Positions 54,594 through 62,432 of a DNA stretch of 64,000 bases are shown here, piece after piece. Each line of letters begins with the position of its first letter. The first letter of the stretch is position 1. Under the pieces are notes generated by a model that was given only the letters and a program-made list of their open reading frames with translations, was not told the DNA's origin and made no database searches. Both the position numbers and the translations under genes were made by a program. Origin of the DNA: an uncultured Gemmata sp. (GTDB lineage: Bacteria; Planctomycetota; Planctomycetia; Gemmatales; Gemmataceae); the NCBI GenBank assembly GCA_937924775.1, contig CALDUT010000001.1, forward strand, positions 620,001 to 684,000, in the 5' to 3' direction.

Positions 54594-55076
54594 ATGCCCG
54601 AGTGGTTAGCAAGCCGATTACCGGAATGGGTCACCGCGTGGCATCTGATCGTCTTCAGTATTGTGTTAGCAGTTAGCATGGCCGCGGTCAGCGCAGCAAT
54701 CGTCGGTGTGGTATTGGCCCGCTTGCCCGCCGATTTCTTCGTCAATCTCCACGCGCAACGCCCCATCGACCGCCACCCAATCCTCAAAGCGATCCTGGTC
54801 AGTGTGCGGAATTTCTTCGGCTACGTCCTGATTCTTCTGGGCATAGTCCTCTCGCTACCGGGTGTACCCGGGCAAGGGTTGCTGACAATTCTGATGGGTG
54901 TTATGCTGATCGACTTCCCCGGCAAACGGCGAGTTCTCCGCTGGTTGGTTTCGCGACAAGCCGTTCTGCGAAACGTGAACCGGCTCCGGGCGAAAGCTGG
55001 GCAGCCACCGCTGATTGTGGAACGGCCCCCGTCGGACTCTGGCAGTCACGGAGAGAATCCAGGGCAATCGCCATAA
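54594..55076 (+). CDS. Small membrane protein, PGPGW-like
   Basis: 160 residues. Two or three hydrophobic segments: about 15-42 (HLIVFSIVLAVSMAAVSAAIVG), and 78-100 (GYVLILLGIVLSLPGVPGQGLLTILMGVML, in two halves). LPGVPGQGLLTILMG is close to the PGPGW transmembrane family motif, though with Q in place of W. AAGGAGG is six bases before the ATG. Orphan; function unknown. Confidence 0.6.
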   Translation: MPEWLASRLPEWVTAWHLIVFSIVLAVSMAAVSAAIVGVVLARLPADFFVNLHAQRPIDRHPILKAILVSVRNFFGYVLILLGIVLSLPGVPGQGLLTILMGVMLIDFPGKRRVLRWLVSRQAVLRNVNRLRAKAGQPPLIVERPPSDSGSHGENPGQSP

Positions 55077-55365
55077 CGATCCGCCGCGGGGATTCAACAA
55101 ACCGGTATCGGCCAAGGACCACAGCGACACAATGATGGGAAATCGCCTGACATGGGGCAAGCCGGAAGACGGGTGATAAGGCGTGGTCCTCCCCCCCGTA
55201 TCCGTCCACGAGCAGCAAATGATGTCTATTTTTGTATATTTTTGTATAGTTTCAGTGGCCAATTGTGGCTAATTCCTGCCGAACCTGAAAATTGTGAACA
55301 CACGATAAGTATTCGTATATTCAATATTGCCAAGCCCTTCGGTGCGACATTCTAACAATCGCCGA

Positions 55366-55381
55366 CGTTCCACGTGGAACA
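55366..55381. promoter_or_regulatory. parS-like centromere site
   Basis: CGTTCCACGTGGAACA matches 15 of 16 positions of TGTTCCACGTGGAACA, a form of the chromosomal ParB-binding site, and contains the perfect 14-base palindrome GTTCCACGTGGAAC. If functional it would mark the origin-proximal chromosome. One site only was noticed in the window. Confidence 0.6.
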
Positions 55382-55421
55382 CTTCGCCAAAACTAGACAT
55401 GCCCTCGACTGCGCAACAACA

Positions 55422-55460
55422 ATAGCCTCTGACCACTGCCGCTCCTTGGTCAGAGGCTAT
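55422..55460. terminator. Perfect 14-bp stem hairpin
   Basis: ATAGCCTCTGACCA / TGGTCAGAGGCTAT with an 11-base loop, 111 bases beyond the stop of rsmH on its downstream side. It could be the terminator of rsmH (minus strand); no T-run adjoins it on either side. Confidence 0.55.
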
Positions 55461-55571
55461 CGGGGCTCCGGTTGATTGGGTTGAGCGGTTGAGTCTTCGT
55501 TGCACTGCTCAGCTGATTGTTCACGGTTCTTAACGACCTGCGTGGCTCCGGTTCATCCCTTAGGTGTAGTT

Positions 55572-56567
55572 TCACTTCCCTTCGGCACGCCGGGCCCAGC
55601 GGAGTTTGGCCGAACGGGCGCGGGGATTGGCTATTCGTTCTTCCAGGGTGGGGCGAATGGGTGTGTCGCTGATGGCCGTGTAGACGCCGGCGCGAAGCCC
55701 GGTGCGGAAGGCGGCTTTCACAAGGCGGTCTTCCCCGCTGTGGAAGCTGATGATCGCGGCCACACCGCCGGGTTTGAGGATGGTGGGCAGGAGGCGGAGC
55801 AAGTGTTGCAGGTTCGCTAGTTCGCGGTTGGTGAGAATCCGCAACGCTTGGAAGACACGTGCGACTGGAGCGAGCCGCTGCTTGCGTTCGGGTGGTGCCC
55901 CTGGGGTGTGGTCGATGCGAACGGGGGCGGCCCGTTCGATCAATGCCCGCAATTGTTGGGTGCGTTCAATGGGTTGAATCGCCCGCTGTTGGACAATGGC
56001 AGCGGCAATGGCTTCTGCGTGCGGTTCATCGCCCCAGTCGCGGATACAGGCGGTCAATTCGTCGGGCGTGAGTACTTGCAGCCATTCGGCGGCGGTCCGT
56101 CCACGGCTGCGATCCATCCGCATATCGAGCGGACCATCGCGCATGAAGGAGAACCCGCGTGTGTGGTCATCGACCTGCATACTCGACATCCCCAAATCGG
56201 CCAACACGCCATCGACTTGCTGAACCCCCTCCCGGGCCAGGATCGCCGCTAGGCCGGCAAAATTCGTATGCTGCAGGGCAAACAAACCGCCGATGGCTTC
56301 GAGCTTGGCTTGCGCTGGTTGGAGATTGGCCGCGTCGAGATCGGTGGCGATCAAGAGACCCTCAGGAGCGATCCGCCGCAGCAACTCCCCGGCATGGCCG
56401 GCAAAACCCAGCGTGGTATCGACGATGACCTGCCCCGGTTGTGGATCCAGAACCGCCAGCACTTCCGCCAGTAGCACGGGCGTGTGTGAACCGGGGGCTG
56501 TGCTGCGGCGAACCCGCTTGCGCCAAAACGGTCGCCGTTTTTTCTTCGGAGGTGTCTGGTCGTTCAT
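55572..56567 (-). CDS. rsmH: 16S rRNA (cytosine1402-N4)-methyltransferase
   Basis: 331 residues, RsmH (MraW). HTPVLLAEVLAVL near the N-terminus, SAM-binding DTTLGFAGHAGELL, the ADLGMSSMQVDDHTRGFSF motif and the C-terminal SFHSGEDRLVKAAF (usual SFHSLEDR with Gly) are all typical. N-terminal 25 residues are a basic extension. It lies downstream of the sigma-like factor (80 bases) on the same strand. In most bacteria it sits in the dcw cluster with ftsL and ftsI, which are absent here. Confidence 0.95.
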   Translation of the reverse strand: MNDQTPPKKKRRPFWRKRVRRSTAPGSHTPVLLAEVLAVLDPQPGQVIVDTTLGFAGHAGELLRRIAPEGLLIATDLDAANLQPAQAKLEAIGGLFALQHTNFAGLAAILAREGVQQVDGVLADLGMSSMQVDDHTRGFSFMRDGPLDMRMDRSRGRTAAEWLQVLTPDELTACIRDWGDEPHAEAIAAAIVQQRAIQPIERTQQLRALIERAAPVRIDHTPGAPPERKQRLAPVARVFQALRILTNRELANLQHLLRLLPTILKPGGVAAIISFHSGEDRLVKAAFRTGLRAGVYTAISDTPIRPTLEERIANPRARSAKLRWARRAEGK

Positions 56568-56647
56568 ACCCGATTTACTCCGCGCATACGTTTTTGCTTC
56601 CGCGATGTGGTACCCCCTGCGAGTTTATCGCGGAGGTAACGCTGGCT

Positions 56648-57580
56648 TCACTCAGCCGGCGGGGTTTTGCCGCGGGCAGCCAATAAGCGGCTCAGTTGAT
56701 CGGCACTGAGGCGCGGATCGTCGCTGAGGAGCGCACCGAGTTCGGTGAGGATGAAGTCTTCGAGGTCATTGCCGGTCCAGCCTTCGGCTACCAGTCGTCC
56801 AGCAATGAAGCTGATGGCCCGGTCGCGGAGTTTGTCTGTGCGGCGGGTGAGAGTTCCTTCGTTGAGGTTGAAGAATTTGGCTGCTTCCCGTTGGCTGAGG
56901 CGGTAACGCCAGCGTAGGCCAAGCAGCAAGCGTTCGTCATCGTTGAGGGAACCGAGCCATTCCCGGGCTGCCATCACGAAGACATCATGCCAGCGGTCGC
57001 TACCCTCGGGCTTAGGGGTTTCCAACGGCATGGCGATTTCGTCGTCGGGCAGTGTGGTGATACCGCTGGATTGCCGCAGCTTCGACAAATGCCAATTTTG
57101 GAAGACGCGGATGAGCCACGGAGCCAGAGGCCGTTGGCCATCGTAGCGAGCCAGGACGGGCACAGCCTCGTCGCTCGCGGGGACAATGAGGCTACTCCAA
57201 AACTCTGTGACCGCGGTATCTTGCTTTTCTTCATCACGGGGGTAAAGCCGCACCGCACGCGCCCGCAGGGCATCGACCAGCAAGCAATCACTCCGCCCCG
57301 TACGAGCGTTGAACAATTCATCCCATGCGGCGTTCTGCCCTTCCAAACAGCCAACGCACACCCACCAGTCGATCGCGTAGAGACCTTCCAGATAACTGAC
57401 CCAAGTCACAGGGCCGGTGGCTTTGGGCCAAAACAGGCGGAAGGTGCGTTCCAGATGGGTGAGGAAGACCGGTTCGTCGAGCTGGATCGCCGGCATTTGC
57501 AAGCGGGCGAAGTGATACAGCAGCTTCACACGTCCACGGTCAGCCCCGGACAGTGCGGGGATGGTTACGTCAGAGTTCAC
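56648..57580 (-). CDS. Sigma-70-like factor
   Basis: 310 residues. The C-terminal region (about 190-260) contains ECF-like region 4: LNDDERLLLGLRWRYRLSQREAAKFF followed by a helix-turn-helix NLNEGTLTRRTDKLRD. A sigma region 2-like segment (RPLAPWLIRVFQNWHLSKLR) lies before it. The N-terminal 120 residues form an unusual extra domain rich in Trp and Cys (VCVGC). Start at GTG 57580 after AGGA. Likely an alternative sigma factor of unknown target, upstream of rsmH. The divergence from canonical ECF factors lowers confidence. Confidence 0.7.
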   Translation of the reverse strand: MNSDVTIPALSGADRGRVKLLYHFARLQMPAIQLDEPVFLTHLERTFRLFWPKATGPVTWVSYLEGLYAIDWWVCVGCLEGQNAAWDELFNARTGRSDCLLVDALRARAVRLYPRDEEKQDTAVTEFWSSLIVPASDEAVPVLARYDGQRPLAPWLIRVFQNWHLSKLRQSSGITTLPDDEIAMPLETPKPEGSDRWHDVFVMAAREWLGSLNDDERLLLGLRWRYRLSQREAAKFFNLNEGTLTRRTDKLRDRAISFIAGRLVAEGWTGNDLEDFILTELGALLSDDPRLSADQLSRLLAARGKTPPAE

Positions 57581-57712
57581 GAAAACAATCCTGTGTCGCT
57601 GAGGCGCAATCGAGATAATTGCTTCTCGATCATCGTACACGACACGAACATGGCCCGGCTATCCGAGCTTTTCGCCAGCGGCCGGCCCGGGGGGATGTGT
57701 CGAGAGGCTCTT

Positions 57713-58918
57713 CTACCGGGGAATGAACAGGTGAACTTCGATGTGCGTTGGCGGCAGTTTCTCCGGATCCACCACCGGCGAACGAGCAGTACCCATCCCC
57801 AGAGGAATGATTTTGCGGCGAGCGATGATACCGAGTTTATGAACGTTGTGCTGTTGGAAGTAATTGGCGACGGCTTCGGCCTGTTTGCGGGTCAATTCGC
57901 GCGCGGCGGCGGGGGTTAGGCTCTTGTCGTTGGGGTCGAAGAACCCGGCCACCACGATTTCGCTGCCGGCCACTTTCCGGGCATTGAGGTGGTTGGCCAG
58001 ATTCGCGAGGTGCGCCAACCCCTCGGGCGTGAAAATCGCACTGCCCGGTTCAAACAGATGGCCGGAATAGAAGGAAAACTTTTCGCGGCTCATGGTCGGC
58101 CGTACCAACAGGGCCGCGGTATCTTCGACGTAATGGCGAATGATGGGCATTTGGCCAATCGCATCGGTACCTTGTTTGACGGACCGCAATGTATCGCGAC
58201 CATCGGACACGAAGTGGTGCAGTTCGTCGGCTTCCGCTTCGAGCCGGCCCAGAGCTTGATCGGCCCGCGTGATGAGAGTGCGCAGGTCGGCGAGGGCCCC
58301 GCGGGCGTCGGCGTACAGATCGTCGTCGCGGATGAGTTTGGCCAGTGTACCGTCACTGGTTTGGATGTCATGGAAAAAGCTGTTGACGCGGGCCACGGTG
58401 GTGCGAGTGTCGGCGGCGAGCGATTGAACTTCGCTGGCGGTGATCTTCGCTTCCTGGGCCAATGCACGCACTTCGACGGCGAGGATATTCAGATCGGTGG
58501 GGTTCACCCCACGCACATGCGAGCCGGCCAATGCTCCGCTGGTAGGCTGCCCGGGCTGAATGCTGATGACTTTCGAACCCAACAAACCGCTCGTGTGAAT
58601 CTGCGCTGCGGCATCGGCGTAGAGGCGGTGGGCATACTTTGTGGCTACACGCATCCGTACCGTGACTTCCGCATCCGGCCCATCGTGATCAGGGTACTCC
58701 ACCGCGACCACTTGCCCCGCATCAATGCCGCGGATACGGACGGGCGTACCTGGGGTGATGTCGTGCGCTTCGGAGAAGCCCGCGGTCAGTTCGATCGTAT
58801 CGGCCCACAGCCCTTGTTTGTCGGCTATCCGGGCAATGCCGTAGCCACCAAGTACCAACGCCACCACCACCACCAACCCCAGGATCACCGCCTGCCTACG
58901 GGATAACGACTGCGACAC
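57713..58918 (-). CDS. MCE (MlaD-like) protein with C-terminal OmpA-like domain
   Basis: 401 residues. TM helix at 12-30, MCE/MlaD domain about 40-120 (ITPGTPVRIRGIDAGQV then SGLLGSKVISIQPG), a helical region with coiled-coil character about 145-260, and a C-terminal domain about 290-395 (FEPGSAIFTPEGLAHLANLANHL, then LTRKQAEAVANYF) that resembles an OmpA-type peptidoglycan-binding fold. MCE proteins carry lipids between membranes; the extra domain could anchor it to the cell wall. No mlaE/mlaF genes adjacent. Monocistronic. Confidence 0.8.
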   Translation of the reverse strand: MSQSLSRRQAVILGLVVVVALVLGGYGIARIADKQGLWADTIELTAGFSEAHDITPGTPVRIRGIDAGQVVAVEYPDHDGPDAEVTVRMRVATKYAHRLYADAAAQIHTSGLLGSKVISIQPGQPTSGALAGSHVRGVNPTDLNILAVEVRALAQEAKITASEVQSLAADTRTTVARVNSFFHDIQTSDGTLAKLIRDDDLYADARGALADLRTLITRADQALGRLEAEADELHHFVSDGRDTLRSVKQGTDAIGQMPIIRHYVEDTAALLVRPTMSREKFSFYSGHLFEPGSAIFTPEGLAHLANLANHLNARKVAGSEIVVAGFFDPNDKSLTPAAARELTRKQAEAVANYFQQHNVHKLGIIARRKIIPLGMGTARSPVVDPEKLPPTHIEVHLFIPR

Positions 58919-59250
58919 GGTATCGTCTCCTCATCCTCAGCCACCCCAACGCGGCGACAATCAACCGCTCGGCTATTCTCGTATTCGCTCCGCGGTTCCT
59001 GCTCTTAGAAAAAATTCTTGGAAAAAATTCCGGTTTTTCCTAGCCTGTCGCGTTGTCGCAACAGTAGTTCCTGATCCGGCGGCTCGTGAGAGGTCGGCGT
59101 GGGTGTGTGGGGCCTGTTGCGTGTGCCAAGCCAGCAGTGAGAAATCGGAAACCGGGGGGGCAAGTTTCCGAAATCTGTGCGATTGTGTCCACCGATTTTT
59201 TTAATTATGATGGATCACATCTATACCTCTTTTTCAGAGAGAAACGGCGT
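58919..59250. other. Spacer with the promoters of the MCE and Sec-lipoprotein genes
   Basis: About 330 bases between two divergently oriented genes. It contains AAAAAATTC repeated twice near 59008-59030 and an AT-rich segment at about 59195-59240 just before the lipoprotein gene. No open frame of coding character and no clear -35/-10 pair found. Confidence 0.4.
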
Positions 59251-59598
59251 ATGCAGAAATGGCATTCATCGGCCCTTGTTGTGGCCGTGGTGGCGGGTTT
59301 GGCTTTTTCGGGGTGCCGCCCGTTGGGCCCCAGCGAAGCGCTGACCACCGACGGCCCCAATCAGGTTATCCTATTTGTCCCAGGAATGACCTGAGCGACT
59401 TGACCGGCCACCGTGAGCGGTTCGCTCGCGACTCTACCGTGGGTAGAGAAAGGCTCGATCAAGACCAACGCCAAACGACGGCAGGTGAAGTTCACCGTGA
59501 CGGATCGCAGCCGATTCAACATGGACGAACTGCGGCAGAAACTTGGCTCCCGTTACAGTAGTGGCGTTCAACTCGTCGCTGGCCCCACCGGTCCCTAG
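59251..59598 (+). CDS. Predicted selenoprotein: HMA/MerP-like lipoprotein with UxxU motif
   Basis: 115 residues when TGA at 59392-59394 (residue 48) and TGA at 59401-59403 (residue 51) are read as selenocysteine. N-terminus: lipoprotein signal with lipobox FSGC, Cys22. Mature domain: VILFVPGMT-U-A-T-U-PATVSGSL, then LPWVEKGSIKTN, RRQVKFTVTD, a complete HMA fold aligning with MerP (VPGMTCAACPITV). The frame is constant from 59251 to the TAG at 59596. A hairpin (59412-59430) is suitably placed as a SECIS. Binds metal or redox-active species at the cell envelope; UxxU could give high affinity for mercury or copper. selA lies 20 kb away. If TGA were true stops the first ORF would be a 47-residue lipoprotein without a domain. 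Confidence 0.8.
59412..59430 (+). promoter_or_regulatory. Candidate bacterial SECIS hairpin
   Basis: CGTGAGCG / CGCTCGCG can pair as an 8-bp stem (one G-U) with loop GTT, or as a shorter stem with loop GGTTC. The loop GGU is at positions 19-21 counted from the U of the second UGA and 28-30 from the first. E. coli fdhF has its loop GU at 23-24. It is inside the reading frame, as in bacteria. Confidence 0.55.
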
Positions 59599-59646
59599 TA
59601 GCCAGCAGAGTTTCGCGCTGGGCGGCTCGTGGCAAAGGAATCGACC

Positions 59647-60318
59647 ATGCTAACCAGCTTCGTGCGCCCCACCCCGCTGACGGATCAACTGTATGATTAC
59701 GTTCTCCAGGTGGGGCTGCGCGAACCGACCGCATTGCAAGCCCTCCGGGAAGAAACCGCCCAACTCCCAGATGCCCAGTGGCAAATCGCACCTGAGCAGG
59801 GACAATTTCTGGCCCTGCTCATCCAACTGATGGGGGCGAAAAAATGTCTCGAGATCGGCACCTTCACCGGCTACTCCGCCGCGTGGGTCGCCAGTGTGCT
59901 GCCGCCCGATGGCCGGCTGATTTGTTGCGAACTCAACGAAGCTTTCGCGGCCATCGCCCGTAAGCATCTGACCACCATGGGCCTTCTCGAGAAGGTGGAA
60001 CTCCGCGTGGCCCCGGCGGCCGATTCGCTGGCCGCCCTTCTGGCCGCGGGTGAAGCCGGTAGTTTCGACTACGCCTTCATCGACGCCGACAAAAGCCAGT
60101 ACGACTTGTACTACGAACGCTGCCTCGAATTGGTCCGCCCCGGCGGATTGATCACCATCGACAACACCCTGTGGGACGGCAAACCCGCAGACACCGCCGT
60201 GAACGATCCCGACACACGCGCCATCCGCGCCCTCAACGCCAAGCTTCACGCCGACCCACGGATCAGCCTCAGTTTCCTGCCCTTCGCCGACGGCCTCACC
60301 CTCGCTCTCAAACGCTAA
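59647..60318 (+). CDS. Class I SAM-dependent O-methyltransferase
   Basis: 223 residues. The caffeoyl-CoA/catechol O-methyltransferase family (Methyltransf_3): LEIGTFTGYSAAWVASVLP (motif I), then ICCELNE, FDYAFIDADKSQYDLYY with metal-binding Asp residues, and TIDNTLWDGK. Divalent-metal-dependent methylation of a catechol-like hydroxyl is the expected reaction; substrate unknown. AAGGA is eight bases before ATG 59647. It follows the selenoprotein gene by 48 bases and may be co-transcribed. The stop overlaps the 3' end of ribD by 11 bases (convergent). Confidence 0.9.
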   Translation: MLTSFVRPTPLTDQLYDYVLQVGLREPTALQALREETAQLPDAQWQIAPEQGQFLALLIQLMGAKKCLEIGTFTGYSAAWVASVLPPDGRLICCELNEAFAAIARKHLTTMGLLEKVELRVAPAADSLAALLAAGEAGSFDYAFIDADKSQYDLYYERCLELVRPGGLITIDNTLWDGKPADTAVNDPDTRAIRALNAKLHADPRISLSFLPFADGLTLALKR

Positions 60319-61417
60319 CCGCATCGCGACGGCGGGCCAACCCGTGCAGGTAGACATCCTCGCCCACGGGCTGAACCTGGAAGCGTTCGAGCATCAGCGC
60401 CTCCACCAGAGTGGCTCGCCCGCTTCCTCCCACCGGAGACGGAGCCGCAGCGCCTCCCAGCACTTTCGGAGCGATGAAGACGTGGAATTCATCAACAGCC
60501 CCGGCATCGAAAATCGCACCCAGCAATCCGGCGCCGCCTTCAACCAGAACGTTGGTGAATCGCCGCTGCCCGAAATTGGCCAGCATAGCCTCCACCGACC
60601 AATCGTGCGAGCTGAAAGCCACGATTTCGGCCCCATCGGCAGCCCAGCCGGCCAGGCGTTCCGGATGCGTGGTGTACACAATCACGGGGGCGTCGCGGGC
60701 CGTTTGGCGTAAACGGCACTGATCTGGGAGCTGGCCCGAAGCACTCACCACGACACGGGCCGCCACCCGCGGACCTGCCGGGCGAGCCGTCAGCAGCGGA
60801 TCATCCGCAACGACCGTACCGCGACCAACCAGAATCGCATCCATGCGGCCCCGCAGTTGGTGAACGACCCGCCGGGCTGCTTCTCCACTGATCCACTGCG
60901 AATCGCCGGTATGAGTTGCGATTTTGCCATCCAGCGACATCGCCCATTTCGCATGAACCCACGGCCGCCCGGTATGCAGCAGCTTCAGATACGGAGCATT
61001 CAACTGCCGCGCTTCGGCTTCGCACAACCCCACGTGAACTTCCACACCCGCCGCGCGAAGCTGCGACAACCCACCGCCAGCCACCTGGGGAAACGGATCG
61101 CTCATCGCGGCCACCACGCGGGCGATCCCCGCATCGAGAATGGCCCCGGTGCACGGCGGGGTTTTGCCGTGGTGGCAGCACGGCTCCAAGGTGACGATGA
61201 GCGTTCCGCCCCGGGCGCGTTCCCCGGCAGCTGCTAGGGCGAACACTTCGGCATGCGGGCCACCAAAGCGCTGATGCCACCCTTGCCCGGCGAACTGTCC
61301 AGCGGCATCGAGAACCACCGCACCCACCAGCGGGTTGGGCTCCACAGCTCCGCGTCCTTGCTCCGCCAGCGCCAGGGCCTGGCGCATCCAGCGTTCTAGT
61401 TCTGGCGAGTCTTTCAC
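60308..61417 (-). CDS. ribD: Bifunctional riboflavin biosynthesis deaminase/reductase
   Basis: 369 residues. Deaminase domain: VEPNPLVGAVV, HAEVFAL (zinc His55, catalytic Glu57) and EPCCHHGKTPPC (zinc Cys80 and Cys89). The reductase domain begins near 150 with WVHAKWAMSLDGKIAT and includes NVLVEGGAGLLGAIFDAG. RibD deaminates and reduces the pyrimidine precursor of riboflavin. Normal length. Single-gene unit; other rib genes not in the window. Confidence 0.95.
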   Translation of the reverse strand: MKDSPELERWMRQALALAEQGRGAVEPNPLVGAVVLDAAGQFAGQGWHQRFGGPHAEVFALAAAGERARGGTLIVTLEPCCHHGKTPPCTGAILDAGIARVVAAMSDPFPQVAGGGLSQLRAAGVEVHVGLCEAEARQLNAPYLKLLHTGRPWVHAKWAMSLDGKIATHTGDSQWISGEAARRVVHQLRGRMDAILVGRGTVVADDPLLTARPAGPRVAARVVVSASGQLPDQCRLRQTARDAPVIVYTTHPERLAGWAADGAEIVAFSSHDWSVEAMLANFGQRRFTNVLVEGGAGLLGAIFDAGAVDEFHVFIAPKVLGGAAAPSPVGGSGRATLVEALMLERFQVQPVGEDVYLHGLARRRDAVSV

Positions 61418-61595
61418 ACTTCGATTCTCAACAAGAAAACCAAAATTTTGCGATTTTTGGGCGAACCAACCATGTCGGCCAGCGTCTATCTAACGTAGCA
61501 AGTTCGACCGGCGAGTGACAAACAACCGCTGCTGACGAAAGACCACGAACCCCCCTGCTCCGGGATCGCTGCCTGGCTTGTAACATGAACAGGCC

Positions 61596-61666
61596 GCGCC
61601 CATGATGTAACGGTAGCCTATCGCCTCGCCAGGGCGGATGTGTGGGTTCGACTCCCATTGGGCGCT
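61596..61666 (+). tRNA. tRNA-Gly (anticodon GCC)
   Basis: The acceptor stem is a perfect GCGCCCA/TGGGCGC with discriminator T. The T-arm is GTGGG-TTCGACT-CCCAT. The anticodon arm TCGCC-TCGCCAG-GGCGG places GCC at the anticodon, with C at position 33 instead of T. The D-arm holds GATGTAACGGTAGCC. CCA is not encoded. Confidence 0.82.
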
Positions 61667-61691
61667 TGCTCGTGAAAACGCCATGCCCGTC

Positions 61692-61765
61692 AGCACGGTA
61701 CGCCAAATGGGAGAGCGGCCAAGCTCAAACCTTGGAGGATGTGGGTTCGACTCCCACCCGTGCTA
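61692..61765 (+). tRNA. tRNA-like gene, anticodon CAA, short variable loop
   Basis: Acceptor AGCACGG/CCGTGCT is perfect, discriminator A. Anticodon arm CCAAG-CTCAAAC-CTTGG perfect, anticodon CAA at 61726-61728 (codon UUG, Leu). T-arm GTGGG-TTCGACT-CCCAC perfect. D-stem three base pairs. The variable loop is only five bases (AGGAT), whereas tRNA-Leu normally has a long arm (class II). Confidence 0.6.
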
Positions 61766-61882
61766 CTTACTGACTGAATACGGAAAAAGGAACCCGATCG
61801 GGGAAACGGCGACGACGACCCACTTGGCACAGCCAGTACGGACAATTTCAATCCACGCGGCCGCGTGGGAAGGGCGACCCAC

Positions 61883-61958
61883 GGTGATGTAGACCAACCT
61901 GGCAGGAGTCACCACGCTCAGAACGTGGACAGTGTGGGTTCGAATCCCACCATCCACT
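61883..61958 (+). tRNA. tRNA-like gene, anticodon CAG, short variable loop
   Basis: Anticodon arm CCACG-CTCAGAA-CGTGG is perfect (anticodon CAG, Leu). T-arm GTGGG-TTCGAAT-CCCAC perfect. The acceptor GGTGATG/CATCCAC pairs only with a bulge. Variable loop five bases. The leucine anticodon with a short variable loop is inconsistent with class II tRNA-Leu. Confidence 0.45.
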
Positions 61959-61969
61959 GCACCAGGAAT

Positions 61970-62038
61970 TGCGGATGGGCCGGCGCTGGCCCGAGCTTCC
62001 GAAGCTCAGCAAGCGGGGTTCGACTCCCCGATCCGCGA
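61970..62038 (+). tRNA. tRNA-Arg-like gene (anticodon CCG)
   Basis: Acceptor TGCGGAT/ATCCGCG pairs with a T-G first pair, discriminator A. T-arm CGGGG-TTCGACT-CCCCG perfect. Anticodon loop TTCCGAA in a GAGC/GCTC stem places CCG (Arg, codon CGG). Total length 69 because the D-arm is short. Confidence 0.6.
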
Positions 62039-62044
62039 CTGTTC

Positions 62045-62118
62045 GACCGGGTCAGCCAACCGGCAGAGCCAACAGGTTGAGGGCTTGTTGTATGTGGGTT
62101 CGACCTGCCCCTCGGTCA
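62045..62118 (+). tRNA. Degenerate tRNA-like gene, anticodon GAG
   Basis: Acceptor GACCGGG/CTCGGTC pairs fully with one G-T. Anticodon arm ACAGG-TTGAGGG-CTTGT gives anticodon GAG (Leu, codon CUC). The T-stem is poorly paired, so this may be a decayed or tRNA-derived copy. Confidence 0.35.
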
Positions 62119-62432
62119 CGCCTGGCAGGGTGAAGGTCCGACTGGCTCCTGGGTCGCAGGTGCCTCAGGTTGAGAGGAGGTGCTGCATTTCCCTGCTGTT
62201 GTCGGCGTTGGCAGCCAACATCGAACGTGGAGGAATCACTGCCGTAGCGACCCTTCCCGAGGGATTCCTCATCACTGCCGGGGGCATTGCGGTGTGTCCG
62301 CAAGAACAACCGGTTCCAATCGGCAAACAGAGCGGGGTATGGATTCTCGGGGCAATTCCGTCGTTGCTTGTGGCGGCGGGTTCGGCTAGATTGTTTTTAT
62401 CCCACCTTGTGTCACTTTCCCGAGAAACTCCC
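62119..62432. other. Spacer after the tRNA array
   Basis: About 310 bases. The reading frame of the next gene is open throughout but has no coding features and no start with a ribosome site before 62433. AGGTTGAG at about 62168 repeats a motif of the last tRNA-like gene, possibly another remnant. Confidence 0.4.

Larger units (their letters stand above)
55077..55571. other. AT-rich spacer with parS-like site and hairpin
   Basis: About 500 bases with no gene between the PGPGW-like protein and rsmH. It includes an AT-rich tract (55224-55330: GTATATTTTTGTATAG and TATTCAATATTGCC), a palindrome at 55366-55381 close to a parS site, and a perfect 14-bp hairpin at 55422-55460. No DnaA-box cluster could be confirmed by eye. 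Confidence 0.5.

Noticed and set aside
59413-59598. A separate 61-codon gene downstream of a 47-codon lipoprotein
   Set aside because: Same frame as the lipoprotein; the joined product is an intact HMA domain, so two TGAs read as Sec explain it better.
61580-62200. tRNA-Sec (selC) in the tRNA array
   Set aside because: No unit has anticodon TCA or a long acceptor/variable arm; the selC gene is not here.
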